Assembly (NCBI RefSeq): GCF_923081025.1
Contig: NZ_CAKLPZ010000002.1
Location: forward strand, 310,001-374,000
Source: Neolewinella maritima
Lineage (GTDB): Bacteria > Bacteroidota > Bacteroidia > Chitinophagales > Saprospiraceae
Length of the DNA: 64,000 nt
Direction: 5' to 3'
Of this stretch, positions 8,254-15,332 are shown piece by piece. Both the position numbers and the translations under genes were made by a program. Each line of letters begins with the position of its first letter. The first letter of the stretch is position 1. The notes under the pieces were generated by a model. That model ran no database searches. It had not been told where the DNA came from and saw nothing but the letters and a program-made list of their open reading frames with translations.

Positions 8254-9162
8254 ATGCAAGTTAATGTTCTGACGGTAGCCCTGCTACTCCTCTCCGGCTA
8301 TGCCCAGGCTCAACTATTAGATACCGAAGCCTACGACGAAGCCGAAGTGGTCGACCCCTACCAGGAATGGGCCGATAGCGTAGCGCAAACCCTTACCTTC
8401 TACGCAGATACTACCCTCACGATCGGGGACGGCCTGGCCGATCTAGCCATACCCCCCGGCTATACCTTCGTCTACCCCGACGATGCCTATACCGTACTCG
8501 TAGACCTCTGGGGCAATATGCCGGAAATGGGCGATGCCTCCCTGGGCATGCTCTTCCCCGCGCAGTACGGACCGGCCAACCCCGCCGGCTACGGCATCAA
8601 CATCAGCTACACCGAAGAGGGCTACGTATCGGACGACGATGCGGCCGACTACGACTACGACGAACTCCTCGAGCAGCTACAGGAGGATACCGAAGCCGGT
8701 AATGCATACCGCGAAGAACAGGGCTACCAGGCCATGCACCTCCTGGGCTGGGCCGCCACCCCCCACTACGACCAGACCAATAAACGCCTGCACTGGGCCA
8801 AGCGCCTACAGTTCGAAGGGATGCCGGTGGAAACCCTGAACTACAACATCCTCTTCCTCGGCCGCCGCGGCTACCTCACCTTCAACGTGATCGGCGGCAT
8901 GCAGGACCTCCCCGAGGTCGACGCCAAGCTCGACGATATGCTCGCCAGCCTGACCTACACTACGGGCAACCGCTACGCCGACTTCGACGCCAGTACCGAC
9001 AATATTGCTGCCTACGGCATTGCCGCCCTCATCGGCGCCAAGGTGCTGGCCAAGACCGGCCTACTGGCCACCATCGGCATCTTCCTGCTCAAAGCCTGGA
9101 AGCTGATCGCGATCGCAGTGGTCGCCGCAGGTGCCGGCCTCAAGAAGTTTTTGGGCAGGTAG
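8254..9162 (+). CDS. DUF2167 family membrane protein
   Basis: A 302-residue protein. ATG 8254 starts a signal peptide (MQVNVLTVALLLLSGYAQAQ); upstream in-frame sequence is non-coding in character. DUF2167 hallmarks are in order: PPGYTFVYPDDAYTVLVDLWG, GMLFPAQYGPANPAGYGI, ISYTEEGYVSDDDAADYDYD, LLGWAATPHYDQTNKRLHWA, LNYNILFLGRRGYLTFNVIG and YADFDASTDNIAAYGIAAL. A C-terminal transmembrane segment lies at about 265-295. Function of the family is unknown. It is transcribed divergently from the DUF1080 operon across a 250-bp intergenic region. Confidence 0.85.
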   Translation: MQVNVLTVALLLLSGYAQAQLLDTEAYDEAEVVDPYQEWADSVAQTLTFYADTTLTIGDGLADLAIPPGYTFVYPDDAYTVLVDLWGNMPEMGDASLGMLFPAQYGPANPAGYGINISYTEEGYVSDDDAADYDYDELLEQLQEDTEAGNAYREEQGYQAMHLLGWAATPHYDQTNKRLHWAKRLQFEGMPVETLNYNILFLGRRGYLTFNVIGGMQDLPEVDAKLDDMLASLTYTTGNRYADFDASTDNIAAYGIAALIGAKVLAKTGLLATIGIFLLKAWKLIAIAVVAAGAGLKKFLGR

Positions 9163-9183
9163 CGTTGGCTGTGTGATTGGTCT

Positions 9184-9208
9184 CCGCACCGGCGGCCCCG
9201 CCCCCTGT
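9184..9208 (+). repeat. GC-box intergenic motif, copy 3
   Basis: CCGCACCGGCGGCCCCGCCC, followed by CC, sits between the DUF2167 stop and the -7 box of the oxoamine synthase gene. Distance to the ATG (9254) is about 46 nt. Confidence 0.6.
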
Positions 9209-9227
9209 CTAGCTCCGGCTCACGTTG

Positions 9228-9235
9228 TACCTTTG
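9228..9235 (+). promoter_or_regulatory. Bacteroidota -7 promoter box TACCTTTG
   Basis: It matches the TAnnTTTG consensus and lies 18 nt before the ATG at 9254, predicting a very short leader. The -33 part is weak (CTG about 20 nt upstream). Confidence 0.5.
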
Positions 9236-9253
9236 CGCCCATATCCCCCGACC

Positions 9254-10519
9254 ATGAAAGATCTATTTGACAAGTTTCGTGAATTCAAAGGGCCCCTGGG
9301 ACAGTACCAGGACGTGGCTCACGGCTACTTCTCCTTCCCTAAGTTGGAGGGCGAGCTCGGCCCCCGCATGACGTTTCGCGGCAAGGAATGCATCATCTGG
9401 AGCATCAACTCCTACCTAGGCATCACCAACCACCCGGACGTGCGCAAGGCCGACGCCGACGCCACGGCCGAGTACGGACTGGCCTACCCCATGGGCGCCC
9501 GCATCATGAGCGGCGAGACCGACGCCCACGAGCAACTGGAACGCGAACTGGCCGACTTCACCCAGAAGGAAGCAGCCCTGCTGCTGAACTTCGGCTACCA
9601 GGGCATCATGTCGATCGTGGATGCCTGCCTGACGCGCCACGACGTGGTGGTCTACGACCGCGACGACCACGCCTGTATCATGGACGGGATCCGCATGCAC
9701 CAGGGCCCCAAGTTCTCCTTCAAGCACAACGACATCGATCACTTCCTGGTGCGGATGGAGCAGGCCAAGAAGGAAGCCGAGAAGCGTGATTCCGGTATCC
9801 TGGTCATCACCGAGGGCGTCTTCGGTATGCGCGGCGAGCAGGGTATCCTCAAGGAGATCGTGCAGTACAAGGAACAGTACGGCTTCCGCCTGCTGGTCGA
9901 CGATGCCCACGGCTTCGGTACGATGGGTGCCACGGGTGCCGGTGCCGGCGAGGAGCAGGGCGTGCAGGACGAGATCGACGTATACTTCTCCACCTTCGCC
10001 AAGGCTATGTCCGGCTTCGGTGCCTTCGTGAGTGCCGATAAGGACATCATCGAGTTCATGCGCTACAACCTGCGCAGTCAGGTTTTCGCCAAGACCCTCT
10101 GCATGCCCATGGTCAAGGGCGCCCTGGTACGTCTGCGCCTCCTGCGCGAACAACCGGAGCTGCGCGAGAAGTTGTGGAAGAACGTCCACCACCTCCAGAA
10201 CGGCCTGCGCGAAGCGGGCTTCAACATCGGCAATACGGGCGCCTGCGTGACGCCGGTCTTCCTCGAAGGCAGTACCTACGAGGCCGGGGCCCTGATCTAC
10301 GACCTGCGCGAGAACTACGGCATCTTCTGCTCCGTAGTGCTGCCGCCGGTCATCCCGAAGGGACAGCTGATCCTACGCCTCATCCCCACCGCCGAGCACA
10401 CCGAAGAGGATATCCAGACTACCCTGGACGCCTTCAAGGCCGTACGCAGCAAGCTGGAGGACGGCACCTACGATAAGATGGGGGAGCTGTTTCGGGCTGG
10501 GGAGATTAATGTGGTGTAG
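9254..10519 (+). CDS. Alpha-oxoamine synthase (serine palmitoyltransferase / capnine synthase type)
   Basis: A 421-residue PLP enzyme of the alpha-oxoamine synthase family (AONS/KBL/SPT). Visible features: SINSYLGITNHPDVRKADAD, YPMGARIMSGETDAHEQLE, ITEGVFGMRGEQG, LLVDDAHGFGTMGATGAGAG (PLP-binding Asp and His), and the Schiff-base lysine in FSTFAKAMSG (about residue 253). It condenses an acyl thioester with an amino acid. In Bacteroidota close relatives make 3-ketosphinganine or, with cysteate, the sulfonolipid base; the sequence alone does not decide which. I chose ATG 9254 because the longer frame runs back over the preceding stop and promoter. Confidence 0.8.
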   Translation: MKDLFDKFREFKGPLGQYQDVAHGYFSFPKLEGELGPRMTFRGKECIIWSINSYLGITNHPDVRKADADATAEYGLAYPMGARIMSGETDAHEQLERELADFTQKEAALLLNFGYQGIMSIVDACLTRHDVVVYDRDDHACIMDGIRMHQGPKFSFKHNDIDHFLVRMEQAKKEAEKRDSGILVITEGVFGMRGEQGILKEIVQYKEQYGFRLLVDDAHGFGTMGATGAGAGEEQGVQDEIDVYFSTFAKAMSGFGAFVSADKDIIEFMRYNLRSQVFAKTLCMPMVKGALVRLRLLREQPELREKLWKNVHHLQNGLREAGFNIGNTGACVTPVFLEGSTYEAGALIYDLRENYGIFCSVVLPPVIPKGQLILRLIPTAEHTEEDIQTTLDAFKAVRSKLEDGTYDKMGELFRAGEINVV

Positions 10520-10520
10520 G

Positions 10521-10592
10521 TTTAAACACAGATTACGCGGATTTAGGCACGGATTAAGCGCAGATTCGCTTTGCACCGCTGCGCGGTACGTC
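10521..10592 (+). repeat. Left inverted repeat of GxxExxY cassette
   Basis: Contains TTTAAACACAGATTACGCGG, then GGCACGGATT, CGCAGATT and CACCGCTGCGCGGT. Mirrored at 11044-11112. Confidence 0.85.
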
Positions 10593-10656
10593 GTGGGTTG
10601 AGGTAGACTTAACCGGACTCTACAAATAGTAGAGTGGGGTGGGGGATACTTGCGCT

Positions 10657-11028
10657 ATGGATCTAAATACACTTACCTACGGGATACGCGGCGCAGCTTT
10701 TACGGTACATCGATGTCTAGGGCCGGGCTTACTGGAGTCTGCTTACGAGAAGTGTATGCTACACGAGCTTCGTAAACAGGGCTATCGTGCGGAGAGTCAA
10801 TTGCTGTTGCCCATCACCTACGATGAGATTAAGGTAGACGGTGGCTACCGCATCGATATCCTAGTCGAGGACCTAATCATTCTGGAATTAAAGGCAGTAG
10901 AAGCACTCGATCCCATACATACCGCCCAACTGCTCACTTACCTACGTTTGGCGGACAAGCCCCTCGGTCTACTCATGAACTTCAACGTCCGCAACATGCA
11001 GCACGGCATCAAACGCTACATCCAATAG
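10657..11028 (+). CDS. GxxExxY protein (PD-(D/E)XK-like)
   Basis: A 123-residue protein of the GxxExxY family (PDDEXK_3 type). The name motif is seen in LGPGLLESAYEKC. A nuclease-like core follows: GYRIDILVEDLIILELKAVE, giving an Asp and an ExK signature, then HTAQLLTYLRLADKPLGLLMNF. I prefer ATG 10657 over the upstream GTG at 10639. Family members are predicted nuclease-fold proteins of unknown role. The gene lies alone between perfect inverted repeats, so it is probably the cargo or the driver of a small mobile unit (inference). Confidence 0.85.
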   Translation: MDLNTLTYGIRGAAFTVHRCLGPGLLESAYEKCMLHELRKQGYRAESQLLLPITYDEIKVDGGYRIDILVEDLIILELKAVEALDPIHTAQLLTYLRLADKPLGLLMNFNVRNMQHGIKRYIQ

Positions 11029-11043
11029 CTTCCCACACCATAC

Positions 11044-11112
11044 AGCGGAGCCGCGCAGCGGTGACGCTATCCGTGCCCAATCTGTGCCTTAATCCGCGTA
11101 ATCTGTGTTTAA
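11044..11112 (-). repeat. Right inverted repeat of GxxExxY cassette
   Basis: Reverse complement begins TTAAACACAGATTACGCGG, continues AAGGCACAGATT and includes CACCGCTGCGCGG, matching the left copy. Confidence 0.85.
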
Positions 11113-11116
11113 CAAC

Positions 11117-12820
11117 CTAATACTGCCAAGAACTAAGGTCCGCCCCAGCAGGCGCCAACTCCCCCACCTTCCCCGCCCACTTAGGAATAAACATCCGGTG
11201 ATACCGCAGCCGACTGATCGCATTGGGCTGCTCCGGATCCCCGTTCCAGCAGTGCTCCGCCCGGTCGCCGTAGGTGATCTCGCCGCCGAAGTCCCTGGAG
11301 CGCAGAAACTGCTCGGTGAGGTAGACCGCATTGTTGAGGTAGTAGTTGTCCATGTCGCCAACGTAGATATTAACCTTGCCCCGCAGCTTCGGACCTAGCG
11401 TGGCCCAGTCGCGCTGCATGATGTGGGTGAGGTCGTAGTGCTCGCGCCAGTAGTCGGCTACCCGGGGGTCAATGTGACCGGAGACCTTGTCCCAAATGCG
11501 CTGCGGGTAGCCGTCGTCACCGACCGGACTGTACACCGCCTCCCAGATATCCCACTGCTGCCCGCTACGGCTGCGGTCGCCAAGCACGAGCTCGCGCATA
11601 TTGGCCTCACGCAGAGTAGTGGAGACGTGGCCCAGACTATCCCGACGGGCCGGCCGCTCGGTCTGCTTGAAGGGGCTATCGAGGGTATAGGCGTTGGCGT
11701 CTTCGTACAAGTTCACAACGGTATAGGCCCGGAAGTCGATCGGATCGGGACAGGCCGCGTAGCAGGTACCGTAGTCGTCGGGGTACAGCACCTGCACCGC
11801 CAGGGCCTCCCAGCCGCCCGTGCTGCCGCCGTACACGAAGCGCGCCCAGCCCTCCCCGATGCCGCGAAACTGCCGCTCGATCTCGGGGATCAGCTCGTAG
11901 GTGATCGCGTCGCCGTAGGGCCCCAGGTTCTCCGAATTCACCGCGTAGCTGTCGTCGTAGTAGGGATTAGCGTGTTGGATCTCCACGGCGATGACGCGGG
12001 GGAAGTCCGGCCCGGTCCAGGTCCGGTAGAAGTCGTAGGCTTCCTGCTGTTCGATACGGTTGTAGCAGTCCAGTCCGAAGCGGTCGCTGTATACGCAGGG
12101 CTCGGTCGTATCGGGTGGGGTAGTGCGCCAGCCCCCGAAGTCGGCCGGGAAGTGACCGTGCATGATCGCCAGGGGGTACTTCACTTCGGGGTGGTCGGCG
12201 TGCCCCTCGGGCAGCAGCACGTGGGCACCCAGGTACATATCGCGGCCCCAGAAGTCGCTCAGCAGCTTGGAGCGGATCTTGATGTGCTTGACGTAGTCGG
12301 TATCGTCCGGCTCCTCGATCTCTGGAATTTCCTGGTCGAGGGTCAGGGTGATGGGGCCACTCCGGTCGGCGCGCAGGGTCACGGTCACTGGGGTGCTTAG
12401 CAGGTTGCCGGGCGCGCGGTTCCACTGCTGTCCTTCGCCGCGGTCCATGGGCAGCTGTACGGTGTGTCCGTCGGCGCGGTGGAAGGTCTCGTAGCGGTGC
12501 AGCAGTACCTGAGCGCGGTAGCTGCCGGGGGGTACACCGGCCAGCGAGGCGATGGGGTAGCCGCGGTCGTCGGCGGTGATAGTCACCGTGGTGCCCGGCT
12601 CCCAGTCGCTTACGTTGCGGCCGAAGGCGAGCTGGGTGTCCGGTCCGTCCGTGACCTGGAAGCGGGGCTCGGCGGTGCTGTCCTGCGAGAGCAGCAGGAG
12701 CAGGCGGCCGTCCAGTGCGCTATCGGCCAGGGCCTGCGGCAGGGTAACGTGGACAGTCGTTTGGGCGCGGACGCCGGTGCAAAGGAGGGTGATCAGAAGG
12801 CCAAGGAGGGTGGTACGCAT
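11117..12820 (-). CDS. Secreted alpha/beta-hydrolase (putative esterase)
   Basis: A 567-residue protein with a signal peptide (MRTTLLGLLITLLCTGVRAQ); ATG 12820 was chosen because it begins this signal. The N-terminal ~190 residues look like beta domains. The hydrolase part follows, with YPLAIMHGHFPADFGGW, a nucleophile elbow FVYGGSTGGWEALA, an acid candidate in YVGDMDNYYL and a C-terminal His in RAEHCWNGD. This matches the esterase D-like fold; the substrate is unknown. It stands alone on the minus strand. Its 3' end abuts the GxxExxY cassette and a REP-like element lies 40 nt upstream of the start. Confidence 0.75.
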   Translation of the reverse strand: MRTTLLGLLITLLCTGVRAQTTVHVTLPQALADSALDGRLLLLLSQDSTAEPRFQVTDGPDTQLAFGRNVSDWEPGTTVTITADDRGYPIASLAGVPPGSYRAQVLLHRYETFHRADGHTVQLPMDRGEGQQWNRAPGNLLSTPVTVTLRADRSGPITLTLDQEIPEIEEPDDTDYVKHIKIRSKLLSDFWGRDMYLGAHVLLPEGHADHPEVKYPLAIMHGHFPADFGGWRTTPPDTTEPCVYSDRFGLDCYNRIEQQEAYDFYRTWTGPDFPRVIAVEIQHANPYYDDSYAVNSENLGPYGDAITYELIPEIERQFRGIGEGWARFVYGGSTGGWEALAVQVLYPDDYGTCYAACPDPIDFRAYTVVNLYEDANAYTLDSPFKQTERPARRDSLGHVSTTLREANMRELVLGDRSRSGQQWDIWEAVYSPVGDDGYPQRIWDKVSGHIDPRVADYWREHYDLTHIMQRDWATLGPKLRGKVNIYVGDMDNYYLNNAVYLTEQFLRSRDFGGEITYGDRAEHCWNGDPEQPNAISRLRYHRMFIPKWAGKVGELAPAGADLSSWQY

Positions 12821-12860
12821 GGCGTTAAAGATGACACTATTTGTCATACGCCGATAGTCA

Positions 12861-12913
12861 GCGCGGCCGGAGGCCGCGTTGTACTACCGCGGTCGCAGAC
12901 CGCTGCGTACTGG
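12861..12913 (+). repeat. REP-like double-hairpin element, copy A
   Basis: Two adjacent stem-loops: GCGGCC-GGA-GGCCGC and GCGGTC-GCA-GACCGC, joined by TTGTACTAC and closed by TGCGTACTGG. A second copy at 18096-18150 keeps the linker and changes both stems in a compensating way. Confidence 0.8.
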
Positions 12914-12945
12914 GGAGAGCAGCTGCACACTGGGCTATCGGCAGA

Positions 12946-13371
12946 TCATTGCAGCACTTCCCGGTACAATATCGGCTCGCGGTACTCTTTCTTGAGCGAG
13001 TAGCGGATCACGTCAAAGGCCGTGACGACGCCCTTGAGCTCGCCGCGCAGATTGACGACCGGCAGGGTCTTGAAGCGGCGGTCCATGAACAGCTCGGCGG
13101 CCGTACCGACCTTGTCCTTGGGCATGAGCTTGACGACGTGGACGTTCATGACCTCGCCAACGGTGCGGTTCTCGCTGTTGCGGTTGCGGCGTACGTCGCG
13201 CCACATATCGTAGGAGGTGATGAGGCCGACCAAGCGGTTGGTAGCATCCACGACCGGCAGCTGCTGGAGCTGCTCGCGGAGCATGATTCTGGCTACGTCC
13301 CCGACGGACTGAAAGGGTTGAACGGTAACGATATCGGTGGTCATGATCGTCCGCACTTCTTCATTCATCAT
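12946..13371 (-). CDS. CBS-domain pair protein
   Basis: A 141-residue cytosolic protein made only of two CBS motifs: VRTIMTTDIVTVQPFQSVGD to QQLPVVDATNRLVGLITSYD, and VGEVMNVHVVKLMPKDKVGT to FKTLPVVNLRGELKGVVTAFDVI. Stand-alone CBS pairs bind adenosyl nucleotides and regulate partners; no partner is visible here. Start ATG 13371 (MMNEEV) or the next codon. The start overlaps the region in which the divergent MtfA-like gene begins. Confidence 0.85.
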   Translation of the reverse strand: MMNEEVRTIMTTDIVTVQPFQSVGDVARIMLREQLQQLPVVDATNRLVGLITSYDMWRDVRRNRNSENRTVGEVMNVHVVKLMPKDKVGTAAELFMDRRFKTLPVVNLRGELKGVVTAFDVIRYSLKKEYREPILYREVLQ

Positions 13372-14281
13372 GGTGAAAGGATTTGCGGCTCTTCGGGGCT
13401 CCCCCAAGATACAACATATTCCGAGTGTCAGGCGTACCAATGCCTACAATTCCCCACCCATCGATCCCGTACGCGCCATCTACCTCGCCGCCGGCTGCCT
13501 CCTCCTGCTGGGACTAGTGCTCACCTGGCAGACCGACACGCCCTACAGCTGGCTGCTGGTGCTGCCTGCCATCGCCGCGGCGGGCGCCTACACCCTGGCC
13601 CCCCAGATCCGCTGGCGGTACTGGAAGACCCATCCGCCGGACCTGCCCCCGGCCCTGGCTCCCCTGCTCGACCGCTTCCCGCTCTACCGCGCCCTCGACC
13701 TGGCCGGCAAGCGGGAATTTCGCCGGCGGGCCTTCCTGATCCGCGAGAACACCGAGTTTACCGGTATGGCCATCGAGACCATCCCCGCCGATGTGCGCCT
13801 GATGGTGGCCGCCTCGGCTGCTACGGTGACCTTCTACCGGGAGGAATTTCTTATCCCAGGATTCGAGAACGTGCTGTTCTACAAGCACCAGTTTCCCACC
13901 CCGGTCCACGAACGGCTCCACGCCTCGGAGCTCTACCCCGCAGACGGCGCCATCATCTACACCCTCAACTACCTCATCCGCTCCGTTGTAGAGCCCCGGA
14001 AGTACCTGCAGCTCGGCCTGTACGAATACAGCCGCGCCCTGATGCATACCGATCCCGCAGTACGGACCACCATCGCGGCCCAGCAACTGGACTACGGCGA
14101 GATCTACCAGTTGAGCGACTTCAGTGAGGAAGCCCTGAAAGGCTTCATCGGGCTGGACGAGCTGGACCTGGCTGCCATCACCTACACCCTCTTTCACACC
14201 CACGCAGCCGACTTTGCCGAGCGCTACCCGGAGCGTTTCACGGCCCTGCGGGCCGCCTTCCCGCTGAGGACTATCGATTAG
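13370..14281 (+). CDS. MtfA-like protein with degenerate peptidase motif
   Basis: About 303 residues. A transmembrane hairpin is seen early (IYLAAGCLLLLGLVLTW and WLLVLPAIAAAGAYTL). After it comes an MtfA/DgsA-like region: REFRRRAFLIRENTEFTGM, VRLMVAASAATVTFYREEFL and FENVLFYKHQFPTP. In MtfA peptidases the metal motif is HEXXH within (L/I)HEFAHAL; here the equivalent stretch reads GLYEYSRAL (residues 216-224), so both histidines are lost. The protein is probably not a zinc peptidase. The start is uncertain: ATG 13370 is the best in-frame codon but overlaps the divergent CBS gene start. It is followed 31 nt later by a MoxR gene. Confidence 0.6.
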   Translation: MVKGFAALRGSPKIQHIPSVRRTNAYNSPPIDPVRAIYLAAGCLLLLGLVLTWQTDTPYSWLLVLPAIAAAGAYTLAPQIRWRYWKTHPPDLPPALAPLLDRFPLYRALDLAGKREFRRRAFLIRENTEFTGMAIETIPADVRLMVAASAATVTFYREEFLIPGFENVLFYKHQFPTPVHERLHASELYPADGAIIYTLNYLIRSVVEPRKYLQLGLYEYSRALMHTDPAVRTTIAAQQLDYGEIYQLSDFSEEALKGFIGLDELDLAAITYTLFHTHAADFAERYPERFTALRAAFPLRTID

Positions 14282-14292
14282 GCGGGCGACCG

Positions 14293-14300
14293 TACCTTTA
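14293..14300 (+). promoter_or_regulatory. -7-like box TACCTTTA upstream of moxR
   Basis: Near-consensus TAnnTTTG, 12 nt before ATG 14313, allowing the MoxR gene its own near-leaderless start. Confidence 0.35.
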
Positions 14301-14312
14301 AGGCTTTGCCCC

Positions 14313-15326
14313 ATGGAAGAACCCCGCACCGGCGATCCCGCACCCATTCCCGCACCGCCCTCCTCCCAGGACCGGCTCGAACTGGAGGCTGTCCACGCCG
14401 CCGCCGACCGCATCCGCAGCGAAGTAGGTAAGCTCATCGTGGGGCAGCGCGAACTGATCGACCTGCTGATCGTCTCCCTGCTCGCCGGAGGCCACGTGCT
14501 CGTAGAGGGCGTACCGGGTATCGCCAAGACCCTCACCGCCCGCCTGCTGGCCAAAACGATCGACGCGACCTACCGCCGCATTCAGTTTACCCCCGACCTG
14601 ATGCCGAGCGACGTGACGGGCACCACCGTGCTGCACACCGCCGACGCCCGCTTCATCTTCAATCCCGGCCCCGTATTCGGCAACCTGATCCTGATCGACG
14701 AGATCAACCGGGCCCCGGCCAAGACGCAGGCCGCGCTCTTCGAAGTGATGGCCGAGCAGCAGGTGACGGTAGACGGTACGACCCACACCCTACCCGACCC
14801 CTTCTTCGTCATTGCCACCCAGAACCCCATCGAGCAGGAGGGCACCTACCGGCTGCCGGAGGCGCAGCTCGACCGCTTCCTGGTACGCATCGTGGTCGAC
14901 TACCCCGACCAGACCGAGGAACGCGATATCCTATACCGCTTCCGCTCGGATTTCATGCAGCGGCAGCAGGAGGACGTGCAGGCCGTGCTAAGTAAGGCAC
15001 AGATCGCCGAGTACCGCGCGGTGGTGGAAAGGATATTCATCCGCGACGAGCTGCTCGACTACATTGCCGCGGTCGTGTACCGCACGCGTACCCATCCCGA
15101 CCTGTACCTGGGGGCCAGTCCGCGCGCCTCACTGGCGATCCTGCGGCTGGCCAAGGCCGTGGCTGCCCTGGCGGGCCGCGACTTCGTGACACCCGACGAT
15201 ATCCAACAGGTAGCCTTTCCGGCCCTGAACCACCGTATCATCCTCACGCCGGAGCGGGAGATGGAGGGATTCGGTACCAAGGACGTGATCAAGGAAATTC
15301 TGCAGGGCATCGAGATCCCCCGCTAG
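14313..15326 (+). CDS. MoxR-type AAA+ ATPase
   Basis: A 337-residue AAA+ protein. Walker A is GVPGIAKT (about residues 69-76), Walker [12 protein letters not shown] (about 128-138), sensor 1 region [20 protein letters not shown], and arginine-containing [10 protein letters not shown]. The lid domain with [16 protein letters not shown] completes a normal-length MoxR. These are chaperone-like ATPases, usually beside DUF58/VWA genes, but none is present here. It sits 31 nt downstream of the MtfA-like membrane protein, so the pair may be co-transcribed. Confidence 0.9.
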   Translation: MEEPRTGDPAPIPAPPSSQDRLELEAVHAAADRIRSEVGKLIVGQRELIDLLIVSLLAGGHVLVEGVPGIAKTLTARLLAKTIDATYRRIQFTPDLMPSDVTGTTVLHTADARFIFNPGPVFGNLILIDEINRAPAKTQAALFEVMAEQQVTVDGTTHTLPDPFFVIATQNPIEQEGTYRLPEAQLDRFLVRIVVDYPDQTEERDILYRFRSDFMQRQQEDVQAVLSKAQIAEYRAVVERIFIRDELLDYIAAVVYRTRTHPDLYLGASPRASLAILRLAKAVAALAGRDFVTPDDIQQVAFPALNHRIILTPEREMEGFGTKDVIKEILQGIEIPR

Positions 15327-15332
15327 CGGCGT

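Larger units (their letters stand above)
10521..11112. mobile_element. Inverted-repeat-bounded single-gene cassette carrying GxxExxY gene
   Basis: The whole 592-bp interval between two host genes is one unit. The left end (10521-10592) and right end (11044-11112) are inverted copies. The outer part TTAAACACAGATTACGCGG is perfect at both ends and extends imperfectly for about 35 bp through GGCAC and GATT blocks. An inner block CACCGCTGCGCGG is also perfectly inverted. The only gene inside is the GxxExxY protein. The edges touch the stop codons of both neighbours. I see no transposase, so mobilisation in trans or by the encoded nuclease-like protein is inference. Confidence 0.75.

Noticed and set aside
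11423-12400. 325-codon plus-strand frame opposite the esterase
   Set aside because: Antisense shadow with no domain signature.
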